From Cryptosporangium sp044454545 (lineage in GTDB: Bacteria > Actinomycetota > Actinomycetes > Mycobacteriales > Cryptosporangiaceae): a DNA stretch of 64,000 bases. The DNA lies in assembly GCF_044454545.1 (NCBI RefSeq), contig NZ_JBITDV010000001.1:248001-312000 (forward strand). The letters are read 5' to 3'. The translations under genes and the position numbers were made by a program. The notes under the pieces were generated by a model. It did not search any database. It had not been told where the DNA came from and saw nothing but the letters and a program-made list of their open reading frames with translations. How positions within the stretch are numbered: position 1 is the first letter of the stretch; every line of letters begins with the position of its first letter. This document shows, one piece after another, positions 16,702 through 23,996 of the stretch.

Positions 16702-18858
16702 GTGGCGGGTTTGCTCCATCGGCTGGGTGTGGTGGCGTTCCGGTACCGGGTGCTGATGTCGGTCGCGTGGCTGATCGTGCTCGTCGGCATCGGTGTCGCC
16801 GCCGCGACGCTGTCCGGGGCGACCGTGAACACGTTCCGCATTCCGGGGCAGGAATCGACGACCGCGCTCGACACGATCGGGAAGCGGTTCGGCGCGGCCG
16901 CGAACGGAGCCTCGGCGCAGGTCGTGTTCGAGTCGCCGGGGAGGATCAGCGAGTCGGCCGCGGACGTGGCGTCGATCGTGGCCCGGCTGAAGGTCCTGCC
17001 CGGCGTCGTGAGCGCGACGAATCCGCTGGACCCGGCGTCGCGGGTGGTCTCGAAGGATCAGCGGGCCGCCTACAGCACCGTGACCTACGCGGTGCCCGCG
17101 ACCGACCTGACCGCGGCACAGCGCGACGCGCTGCTCGGCGCGGTGGCGTCGGCCCGGTCGACCGGGCTGACCGTGGAGGCGAGCGGCGAGGCCACGCAGG
17201 CCCAGGGCGGGGACGTCGGCGGGCCCGCCGAGGCCGGCGGTGTGCTCGTCGCGCTGATCGTGCTCGCGATCACGTACGGCTCGCTGGTCGCGGCCGGGAT
17301 GAACTTGCTGACCGCGCTGGTCGGGGTCGGGATCGGCTCGCTCGGCATCACGACGCTGACCGGCTTCGTCGAGCTGCAGGCCACGACGCCGGTGCTGGCG
17401 ATCATGCTCGGTCTCGCGGTCGGGATCGACTACGCGCTGTTCCTGTTCACCCGGTTCCGGCACGAGTTGCTGGAGGGGCGTCCGGTGCCCGAGGCGGTGC
17501 CGACGGCGGTGGGGACCGCGGGATCGGCGGTGGTGACCGCCGGGCTGACCGTGGTGATCGCGCTGGCCGGGCTGTCGGTGGCCGGGATCCCGTTCCTCAC
17601 CGAGATGGGCCTGGCCGCGGCGGGCACGATCGTGGTCGCGGTGCTGATCGCGGTGACGCTGGTGCCGGCCGTGCTCGGGTTGATCGGGGTCCGGGCCCTG
17701 CCGCGGCGCTCGCGTTCCTCGGCCGGGGCGGTGCCGCGCGCGGACCGGGGGTTCGTGTCCGGGTGGGCGCGGCTGGTCTCCGGGCGGTCGTGGGTCTCGC
17801 TGGTGGCCGCGGTGGTCGTCCTCGGCGTGATCGCGATCCCGGTGCTCTCCATGCGGACGTCGTTGAACCAGCCGTCGCCGCCGGGCAGCACCCAGGCCCG
17901 GGCCGCCTCGATCATCGCCCAGCGCTTCGGGGCCGGGTTCTCCGGTCCGCTGCTGGTGCTGGCCGACGGCGCCGACGCGCCGTCCGTCGCGTCGTCGGCG
18001 GTGGCCGCGGTCCGCGGACTCGACGGGGTCGCGGTCGTCGCCGGTCCGGACGTCAACGCCGAGGGGGACGCGGCGCTGGTGACCGTCGTCCCGGTGTCGG
18101 GGCCGGACAGCGCGGCGACCGTGGCGCTGGTGCATTCCCTGCGCTCGGTGCTGGCCGGTGTCGGGGGGAGGGCGTCCCTGTCGGTGACGGGCCAGACCGC
18201 GGTGAGCGTCGACGTCTCGCAGAAACTCAGCCAGGCGCTGCCCCGGTACCTGGTGCTGGTCGTCGGGCTGGCGCTGGTGCTGCTGGTGCTGGTGTTCCGG
18301 TCGTTGCTCGTGCCGGTGACCGGCGTTCTCGGGTTCCTGTTCACGATCGGGGCCGCGCTCGGGGCCACGACCGCGGTGTTCCAGTGGGGCTGGCTCCGGC
18401 AGACGGTGAACGCGGAAGTGACCGGCCCGCTGATGAGCCTGTCGCCGATCATCGTGGTGGGCATCCTGTTCGGGCTGGCGATGGACTACCAGGTGTTCCT
18501 GGTGTCGCGGATGCACGAGGCGCACGCGCACGGTGCCTCCCCGCGGTCCGCCGTCGTCACCGGGTTCCGGCAGGCGGCGCCCGTGGTGGTCGCGGCCGCG
18601 TCGATCATGTTCGCGGTGTTCGCGGGCTTCATCCCGCAGGGCGACCAGACGATCAAACCGATCGCGTTCGCGCTGGCCACCGGGATCCTGTTCGACGCGA
18701 TCCTGGTGCGGATGATCGCGATGCCCGCGGCGCTGACGCTGCTGGGCCCGGCGGCGTGGTGGTTGCCGTCGTGGTTGCGGTGGCTGCCGGTGGTCGACGT
18801 GGAGGGCGCGGCGCTGGAACGGGCTCCGGATGGGACACCGGAATTTGCCCACCATTGA
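16702..18858 (+). CDS. MMPL family RND-type transporter
   Basis: The 718-residue inner-membrane protein has the typical MMPL layout: one N-terminal helix, a periplasmic domain with PGQESTTALDTIGKRFG, then helices including VGIDYALFLFTRFRHEL. A second periplasmic domain and a second helix bundle follow, with GLAMDYQVFLVSRMHEA. The paired G-x-D-Y-A/Q motifs carry the proton-relay Asp-Tyr pairs. MMPL proteins export lipids or drugs by proton antiport; the cargo is not evident. The GTG follows GGGGG by 6 bases. No accessory gene or regulator adjoins it. Confidence 0.93.
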   Translation: MAGLLHRLGVVAFRYRVLMSVAWLIVLVGIGVAAATLSGATVNTFRIPGQESTTALDTIGKRFGAAANGASAQVVFESPGRISESAADVASIVARLKVLPGVVSATNPLDPASRVVSKDQRAAYSTVTYAVPATDLTAAQRDALLGAVASARSTGLTVEASGEATQAQGGDVGGPAEAGGVLVALIVLAITYGSLVAAGMNLLTALVGVGIGSLGITTLTGFVELQATTPVLAIMLGLAVGIDYALFLFTRFRHELLEGRPVPEAVPTAVGTAGSAVVTAGLTVVIALAGLSVAGIPFLTEMGLAAAGTIVVAVLIAVTLVPAVLGLIGVRALPRRSRSSAGAVPRADRGFVSGWARLVSGRSWVSLVAAVVVLGVIAIPVLSMRTSLNQPSPPGSTQARAASIIAQRFGAGFSGPLLVLADGADAPSVASSAVAAVRGLDGVAVVAGPDVNAEGDAALVTVVPVSGPDSAATVALVHSLRSVLAGVGGRASLSVTGQTAVSVDVSQKLSQALPRYLVLVVGLALVLLVLVFRSLLVPVTGVLGFLFTIGAALGATTAVFQWGWLRQTVNAEVTGPLMSLSPIIVVGILFGLAMDYQVFLVSRMHEAHAHGASPRSAVVTGFRQAAPVVVAAASIMFAVFAGFIPQGDQTIKPIAFALATGILFDAILVRMIAMPAALTLLGPAAWWLPSWLRWLPVVDVEGAALERAPDGTPEFAHH

Positions 18859-18878
18859 CCGACGTGTGCCCTAGCGTG

Positions 18879-18890
18879 CTCTCCGGAGAG
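18879..18890. promoter_or_regulatory. CTCTCCGGAGAG palindrome
   Basis: A perfect 12-base palindrome lies between the MMPL stop and the ferredoxin start. With no loop it is a poor terminator and more like a protein-binding site, possibly acting on the ferredoxin gene. No binding protein is known from the context. Confidence 0.3.
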
Positions 18891-18948
18891 AATCCGGGTT
18901 CTGGTTTTCTCGACGGGTGGGCTGAGCCCCGTTCAGAAGGTGGGCGTC

Positions 18949-19140
18949 GTGAAGGTTCGGGTCGACAACGAGCGCTGCGAGGCGCACGGGCAGTGCTGGA
19001 TGGTGGACGAGGATCTGTTCACCCTGGACGACGACGGCTACAGCACGCTGGGCGCCGGCGTCGACGTGCCGCCGGGCAAGGAAGCGGTCGCGAACGCGGG
19101 CGTGGACGCGTGCCCGCTGCAGGCTCTGCGCATCGAGTGA
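18949..19140 (+). CDS. [3Fe-4S]-type ferredoxin
   Basis: The 63-residue protein begins KVRVDNERCEAHGQCWM and ends with ACPLQALRIE. The first cluster motif is C-x-x-H-x-x-C, with His where a four-Cys ferredoxin has its second Cys, and a distant C-P follows. This leaves three Cys ligands, the pattern of actinobacterial [3Fe-4S] ferredoxins that pass electrons to cytochromes P450. No P450 gene is nearby. The GTG at 18949 has AGAAGGTGG just before it and gives the usual N-terminus; a GTG at 18940 overlaps that ribosome site. Confidence 0.9.
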   Translation: MKVRVDNERCEAHGQCWMVDEDLFTLDDDGYSTLGAGVDVPPGKEAVANAGVDACPLQALRIE

Positions 19141-19219
19141 GCGGGCCCTCGTCACCGGAGTGTTATCCCCAGGGCGCGCCGTCGCCGCGCGCCGGGCGGC
19201 TCACGGGTCTAGCGTGACG

Positions 19220-19243
19220 GCCGTCAGATGTTCATCTGACGGC
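19220..19243. promoter_or_regulatory. 24-base perfect palindrome upstream of the acid phosphatase
   Basis: GCCGTCAGATG (19220-19230) and CATCTGACGGC (19233-19243) are exact complements with a two-base centre. It lies 27 bases before the GTG at 19271 and is too close to the GTG at 19247 for that start to be used comfortably. It may be an operator overlapping the promoter or a stable 5' hairpin. Confidence 0.6.
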
Positions 19244-19270
19244 TGAGTGGCTGGACGGCTGGGAGGTTCG

Positions 19271-20134
19271 GTGGAGGCTTCGGTGGAGATCGAGAAAGTG
19301 GGCAGACGCTCCGGTCCGCGGCGGGCGTTGATCGCGATCGCCGCGCTGGTCGGCGCGCTCTCGCTGGTCGGCGGCGGCATCGCGCTCGCCGACACGCCCG
19401 GGCCGGCGATCAAGACCAAGACGCCGCGCTCCGAGAGCGACGTGACCAACATCGACATCGTCCGGCAGCAGATCAAGAACTACTACGGCGACGCGCTGGG
19501 CTCCGGGAAGTTCGGCGCGGACAGCAACTACGCCAAGGAGGCGGCGAAGGTCGCCTCGTCCGGGCAGCAGTACCTCGCGCGGCCGTACCGGAGCGCGAAG
19601 AAGAAGGCGATCCTGATGGACGTCGACGACACCACGCTGAACACCTGGAACTACGAGATCGCGTCGAACTTCGCGTTCAACCCGACGACGAACGGCGAGT
19701 ACGTCACCGGGCAGCTGTTCCCGGCGGTGCCGGGCATGGTGAAGATGGCGACCGCGGCGCAGAAGGCCGGGTACGCGATCTTTTTCCTGACCGGCCGGGG
19801 CGCGGCGCAGGAGGCCGCGACGCTGGGCAACCTGACCAGTGACGGCGTGGGCGTGGACGCCGGTTACCCGAAGCCGACGACGCTGCCGAACGGCGAGGAC
19901 GGGCTGTTCACGAAGCCGGCCCTCGCGGACTACCCGGCGTACCTCAACACCGCGTGCGCGAGCGACCCGAACGGGGCGTGCACCACGACCCACTACAAGA
20001 CGGCGACCCGGGCGCACATCGAGTCGCTGGGCTACGACATCGTCGCGAACTTCGGCGACCAGTACAGCGACCTCAAGGGCGGCTACGCGAACCGCACGTT
20101 CAAGCTGCCCAACCCGACGTACTTCCTGCCCTGA
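19271..20134 (+). CDS. HAD superfamily (subfamily IIIB) secreted acid phosphatase
   Basis: About 287 residues. A positively charged start and a hydrophobic stretch (ALIAIAALVGALSLVGGGIAL ending in ADT) form a signal peptide or anchor. The core has ILMDVDDTTLNTWNYE, whose D-x-D-D-T carries the nucleophile and acid/base Asp. FFLTGRG is motif II, and NFGDQYSDLKGG is the acidic motif IV. This is the class B/vegetative storage protein-type acid phosphatase group, releasing phosphate outside the cytoplasm. Several GTG codons follow Gly-rich ribosome sites (19247, 19271, 19283); 19271 is chosen because GGGAGG precedes it and the palindrome lies upstream. Confidence 0.9.
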   Translation: MEASVEIEKVGRRSGPRRALIAIAALVGALSLVGGGIALADTPGPAIKTKTPRSESDVTNIDIVRQQIKNYYGDALGSGKFGADSNYAKEAAKVASSGQQYLARPYRSAKKKAILMDVDDTTLNTWNYEIASNFAFNPTTNGEYVTGQLFPAVPGMVKMATAAQKAGYAIFFLTGRGAAQEAATLGNLTSDGVGVDAGYPKPTTLPNGEDGLFTKPALADYPAYLNTACASDPNGACTTTHYKTATRAHIESLGYDIVANFGDQYSDLKGGYANRTFKLPNPTYFLP

Positions 20135-20179
20135 TCCCGGCACCTCGACCAACCGAGGCCACGGCACCGAGGACACGAC

Positions 20180-20209
20180 ACGGGGCCCGGACCGAAGTCC
20201 GGGCCCCGT
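20180..20209. terminator. bidirectional terminator hairpin
   Basis: ACGGGGCCCGGAC (20180-20192) and GTCCGGGCCCCGT (20197-20209) pair perfectly around the tetraloop CGAA. It lies between the plus-strand phosphatase and the minus-strand DUF3618 gene, which converge here, so it can end both transcripts. Confidence 0.85.
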
Positions 20210-20215
20210 GGGCTC

Positions 20216-20890
20216 TCAGTGCCGGGCCGTGTCCTGCACGGATCCGGCGCGGTCCTTCGCGTCGCCCTTCAGGGAGTCGGCGTGACCGCTCGCGGTGTCC
20301 TTGACCTCGTGGGCGGCACCGGTGGCACTCTCCTTCACCTGCTGGGCCGCCTGCTGAGCCGGCTCCTTCAGGTGCTCGCCGACCTCCTTGGCCTTCTCGG
20401 CCGCCGCCTGGCCGGCCCGCCGGACGGGTTCCTCGGCGTGCTCGCGCAGCGCGGCACCGGCCCGCCGCTCCGGCGTCGACGCCGGGAACAGGCTGGACGC
20501 CAGCCAGCCGACGCCGAACGCGATCAGCCCGGCCGCGAGCGGGTTGCCCTCGGCCTTCCGGCGGGTCGCGTCGGCGGCGGAGGACGCGGACTCGGCGACG
20601 GAGTCCTTCGCGCTCGACGCGGTGTCGGCGAGGCCGTGGCCGGCTCCCGCGGCCCGGTCGTGCGTGCTGTGCGTCAGGTCCGCGGCCTGGTCGCGGGCCG
20701 TCCCGGTGACGTCGGACGCCGTTCCCATGATCCGCTCCTTCGCCGTCGACGCCGCCTGGCCCACCCGTCCCACCTGGCGGCGGGCCGCCTGGCGCGGGCT
20801 GACTTTCTCGACCAGCGCGTCGACGTCGTCGCCGAGCCGCATGCGCTGGCGCATGATGTCGCGCTCTATGCGTTCCTGTTCCGGACCCAC
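20216..20890 (-). CDS. DUF3618-type envelope-associated protein
   Basis: The 224-residue protein opens with VGPEQERIERDIMRQRMRLGDDVDALVEKVSPR, the DUF3618 signature. It continues as long Ala/Lys/Asp/Glu amphipathic helices (LEA-like, for example TARDQAADLTHSTHDRAAG). A membrane span AAGLIAFGVGWLASSLF lies near residues 130-147, followed by more amphipathic repeats. The GTG has GGAGG 7 bases upstream and overlaps the Holin-X gene by 25 bases, so the three genes from 22301 to 20216 form one operon. Family members are linked to envelope and stress physiology; no enzyme activity is expected. Confidence 0.87.
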   Translation of the reverse strand: MGPEQERIERDIMRQRMRLGDDVDALVEKVSPRQAARRQVGRVGQAASTAKERIMGTASDVTGTARDQAADLTHSTHDRAAGAGHGLADTASSAKDSVAESASSAADATRRKAEGNPLAAGLIAFGVGWLASSLFPASTPERRAGAALREHAEEPVRRAGQAAAEKAKEVGEHLKEPAQQAAQQVKESATGAAHEVKDTASGHADSLKGDAKDRAGSVQDTARH

Positions 20891-21276
20891 TGAACGTCCT
20901 CCTTCACCGTCTCGACCGTCCGCTTCGGGACCGGGTTGACCTGCTTGACCTTGGTACGTCCGTAGGCCGCGAGCGCGGCGGCACCGGCCGCCCAGAGCAC
21001 GCCGACGATCAGTGCGGCCCACCCGATCGGCATCAGCGCGTCGAGCCCGTACATCAGCGCCAGCGAGAGGAACAGCAGCGCGAGCCATCCGGCGACGCCG
21101 GCGCCGCCGAACGCGCCGCCGGCCTTGCCCGCCTTGACGACCTCGTCCTTCGTTTCCGCCTTGGCCAGCGCGATCTCCTGGCGGACGAGCGTCGTCAGGT
21201 CGTTGGCGACGTCACGGACGAGGTCTCCCACCGAGGCGGCGCCGACGTCCGGCCGGGGGCCGTCGGCGGCCGTCAC
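20866..21276 (-). CDS. actinobacterial Holin-X/phage holin family protein
   Basis: A 136-residue protein with VGDLVRDVANDLTTLVRQEIALAKAE (the conserved amphipathic N-terminus of the DUF1469/Holin-X family). Two membrane helices, GVAGWLALLFLSLALMYGL and WAALIVGVLWAAGAAALAAY, follow, then a basic C-terminus. Despite its name, this chromosomal family is probably an envelope protein and there is no phage context here. It overlaps the upstream gene by 4 bases (GTGA). Confidence 0.88.
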   Translation of the reverse strand: MTAADGPRPDVGAASVGDLVRDVANDLTTLVRQEIALAKAETKDEVVKAGKAGGAFGGAGVAGWLALLFLSLALMYGLDALMPIGWAALIVGVLWAAGAAALAAYGRTKVKQVNPVPKRTVETVKEDVQWVRNRNA

Positions 21277-22301
21277 CGCGGACCGCCGTCGCGGTACCGC
21301 GGGTCGTCGTACGGGTCCACCGGGCGTCCCTCGGGGTCGGTGACCGGTGCCGAGGGCGGCGCCGGGAGATAGCCCGCGTCGGCCGGCGGGTAGCCGCCGT
21401 CGGGCGGTGCGTACCCGCTCTCCCGGCCTCCGGGCCCGTAGGCCGGGTCGGACGGCACGTAGCCGGGTTCGGCCGGAACGTAACCGGGCTCGCCCGGGAT
21501 GTCACCGGAACCGGGGAACGGGTCCGACGCCGGCGGGTACGGGGCCGTCGAGTGCGGCGCGGTCGAGTTCGGGGCGGTCGAGTTCGGGGCGGTCGAGTTC
21601 GGGGGCGTGCCGAACGCGCCCGGCGTGGGCGGCACCTCGGCGACGCCGACCGCGACGTCCTCGGCGTACGCGGTCTCGGCGTAGGTGGCCACCGGCGGCA
21701 CCGGCAGTGCCTCGCTGGTGCCGGCGCCGAGACCCGAGTACGTGCCGTCGGAGCGGGGCGTCTCGTCCGCGAAGGAGTTGCGGGAGGACGGCGCGGACGG
21801 CCGGTCGGAGTCGTCGGACGCGGCGGCCACACCGCGGAACACCCGGCCGGCCACGACGCCGGCCACGCCCGCGAGCAGCAGGAACGTGCCCGGACGACGG
21901 CGGGCGAACGACCGCACGTCGTCCAGAATGGCGTCCGGGCCGCGCTGGTCCAGGTAGTCGGCGAACCGGCGGGCGTACTCGCCGGTCCGCTGGGTGACCT
22001 CGGCGGTCAGCCGCGAGTGGTCCTCGTGCCCGGAGCCGAGTTCCTGGCCGGTCGTGCGCAGTGCGCCCGCCAGTCGCTGCCGCTGGGCGTCGACCTGGCC
22101 CTTCACTTCGTCTTTCGTGGTGCGGAACAGATCGGCCGCCTGCGTCTTGGTCTCGGACGCGACCTGCGAAGCTCCCGCGCGGGCGGTCTGGGCCACGTCG
22201 GACCCGGCGTCTTTGGCGTGGGACGCGAGTGCGGCACCTTCTTGCTGCGCCGTGCCCGCGGTCTCGCGGGCTCGGTCCGTCGTGCTGGGCGTGCTCGTCA
22301 T
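21273..22301 (-). CDS. membrane protein with amphipathic-helix N-terminus and Pro/Tyr-rich tail
   Basis: The 342-residue protein starts with LEA-like helices (SHAKDAGSDVAQTARAGASQ, KTQAADLFRTTKDEVKGQV) and a region LTAEVTQRTGEYARRFADYL. One membrane segment follows (GTFLLLAGVAGVVAGRVF), then about 170 disordered residues rich in Pro, Gly, Ser and Tyr with repeats such as NSTAPNSTAPNSTAP and PGYVPAEPGYVPSDPAY. It is the first gene of the Holin-X/DUF3618 operon. The ATG at 22301 follows AGGGG; a GTG at 22307 is less likely. The tail may be exposed on the membrane and interact with other envelope proteins. Confidence 0.8.
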   Translation of the reverse strand: MTSTPSTTDRARETAGTAQQEGAALASHAKDAGSDVAQTARAGASQVASETKTQAADLFRTTKDEVKGQVDAQRQRLAGALRTTGQELGSGHEDHSRLTAEVTQRTGEYARRFADYLDQRGPDAILDDVRSFARRRPGTFLLLAGVAGVVAGRVFRGVAAASDDSDRPSAPSSRNSFADETPRSDGTYSGLGAGTSEALPVPPVATYAETAYAEDVAVGVAEVPPTPGAFGTPPNSTAPNSTAPNSTAPHSTAPYPPASDPFPGSGDIPGEPGYVPAEPGYVPSDPAYGPGGRESGYAPPDGGYPPADAGYLPAPPSAPVTDPEGRPVDPYDDPRYRDGGPR

Positions 22302-22417
22302 GGCCACCCCTGGGGGGACTCGGGGGATCCTGTCCAGCGCAGGGTGACCGCTGATCGTGCGGAGAAACCTCCGACGGCGTGACTATCGGTGAACGATGTG
22401 CGGTGATAACCGGACAC

Positions 22418-22671
22418 TTAGGACGAGAGCCCGAACGGAACCGGCGGGAGGCCGGCACGACGCCAGGCGAGCCACCCGGCCAGGGCGATCAGCACGTAGA
22501 GGACGGTCCAGACCGGCCCGAGACCCCGCTCGGCGGCGCCCAGGCCGGCCGGTCGAGCCCGTCGTGGTACTCCCCGGCGCCGACGCTCGCCAGCCCGCCG
22601 ACCGCGGCCGTCGCGAACGCCGCCGCGCCGGACCCGGCGAGCGCGAGCCAGGGCCCGGGCCGGTGCGCCAA
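22418..22671 (-). pseudogene. TspO/MBR family protein remnant
   Basis: From a TTG at 22671 (CAGGGG upstream) the frame reads RPGPWLALAGSGAAAFATAA, then GEYHDGLDRPAWAPPSG, the first helix and W-x-P-P loop of TspO. Near 22525 the sense jumps to another frame, GPVWTVLYVLIALAGWLAWR, the second TspO helix, and stops at a TAA (22418-22420) after about 84 residues in total. Normal TspO has five helices and about 150-165 residues, so this copy has a frameshift and has lost helices 3-5. TspO binds tetrapyrroles and cholesterol-like ligands. Confidence 0.75.
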
Positions 22672-22745
22672 CCCCTGAGTAGCCAGGAGTCCAGCCTGCG
22701 AGATGCCCTGCTCACCGGCAACTCGGGGCGTGCGAGGCTGGACAC

Positions 22746-23996
22746 ATGGCCACTGCACTCACGAACTGGGCCGGCAACGTCGAGTTCTCCACGCACACGC
22801 TGCACCGCCCGGTCAGCGTCGAGCAGCTCCAGGAGGTCGTCGCCGCCGGCGACCGCCTGCGGGTGCTCGGCACCGGGCACTCGTTCAACACGGTGGCCGA
22901 CACCACCGGTGCGCTGATCTCCGTCGCCGACCTGCCCCGCCGGATCGAGATCGACGCCGCGCAGCGCGCGGTCACGGTCAGCGCGGGCACCCGCTTCGGC
23001 GAGCTCACCCAGGCGCTCGAACCGGCCGGCTGGGCGCTGCACAACCTCGGTTCGCTGCCGCACATCAGCGTCGGCGGCGCGGTGGCCACCGGCACCCACG
23101 GCTCCGGCCTCACGAACGGGACGCTCGCGACCGCGGTCCGGGCGGTGGAGTTCGTCACGCCGTCCGGCGAACTGCGTACGGTGACGCGCGGGGACGACGA
23201 CTTCGACGGTTCGGTCGTCACGCTCGGCTCGATCGGCGTCACCACCGCGCTGACGCTCGACATCCAGCCGAGCTTCCAGGTCGAGCAGCGCGTGTACGAC
23301 CGGATGTTCCTGTCCGCGCTGCGGGTCAACCTGCACGAGGTGCTGACCGCGGCCTACAGCGTCAGCGTGTTCCTCACCTGGACGCGCCCGTTCGCCGACC
23401 AGGTCTGGGTGAAGCACCGGGTGGACGCCGGTGAGTGGCCGCACGGCCGGGACTGGCTCGGGGCCACGCTGGCGTCCGGCCAGCGCAACCCGGTGCCGGG
23501 CCAGGACCCCGGGTTCACGACCGAGCAGGGCGGCGTCCCGGGGCCGTGGAACCAGCGGCTGCCGCACTTCCGGCTGGAGTTCACGCCGAGCGCCGGCGAC
23601 GAGATCCAGAGCGAGTACCTGCTGCCGATCGAGCAGGCGGTGCCCGCGCTCGACGTGCTGGCCTCGCTGGCCGACACGATCGCGCCGATCCTGCACGTCA
23701 GCGAGTTGCGCACGATCAGGGCCGACGAGTTGTGGCTGTCGGAGTTCTACCGGCGGGACAGCGTCGCGCTGCACTTCACCTGGCATCCGGACCCGGTCGC
23801 GCTGGCACCGGTGCTCCGGGAGCTCGAGGCCGGGCTGCGGCCGCTGGGTGCGCGTCCGCACTGGGGCAAGGTGTTCGCGATGGAGCCGGCCGAGGTCGCG
23901 TCGCTCTATCCGCGGTTCGCCGACGCGCGGCGGGTCGTCCGCGGCCACGACCCGGACGGAAAGTTCCGGAACGCGTTCACCGAGCAGTACTTCTAG
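22746..23996 (+). CDS. aldO: alditol oxidase-type FAD-linked oxidase
   Basis: The 416-residue protein matches the vanillyl-alcohol oxidase superfamily and in length and motifs the Streptomyces alditol oxidase (xylitol/sorbitol oxidase). VLGTGHSFNTVADT places His45 at the covalent FAD site. ISVGGAVATGTHGSG and LGSIGVTTALTLDI complete the PP-loop FAD domain. The D-arabinono-lactone oxidase-like cap includes HFRLEFTPS, and the end is HDPDGKFRNAFTEQYF. It oxidises a polyol or aldonolactone with O2, giving H2O2. The exact sugar alcohol is inferred. Its 3' end overlaps the converging antiporter gene by 4 bases. Confidence 0.9.
   Translation: MATALTNWAGNVEFSTHTLHRPVSVEQLQEVVAAGDRLRVLGTGHSFNTVADTTGALISVADLPRRIEIDAAQRAVTVSAGTRFGELTQALEPAGWALHNLGSLPHISVGGAVATGTHGSGLTNGTLATAVRAVEFVTPSGELRTVTRGDDDFDGSVVTLGSIGVTTALTLDIQPSFQVEQRVYDRMFLSALRVNLHEVLTAAYSVSVFLTWTRPFADQVWVKHRVDAGEWPHGRDWLGATLASGQRNPVPGQDPGFTTEQGGVPGPWNQRLPHFRLEFTPSAGDEIQSEYLLPIEQAVPALDVLASLADTIAPILHVSELRTIRADELWLSEFYRRDSVALHFTWHPDPVALAPVLRELEAGLRPLGARPHWGKVFAMEPAEVASLYPRFADARRVVRGHDPDGKFRNAFTEQYF

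Noticed and set aside
16669..18855. A 728-residue minus-strand frame opposite the MMPL gene.
   Set aside because: The protein is His/Arg/Asp-rich low-complexity text with no motif, while the plus-strand MMPL protein has clear helices and motifs.
20866..21276. Prophage, because a gene is holin-like.
   Set aside because: The Holin-X family is chromosomal in actinobacteria, and no integrase, capsid, portal or att repeat is nearby.
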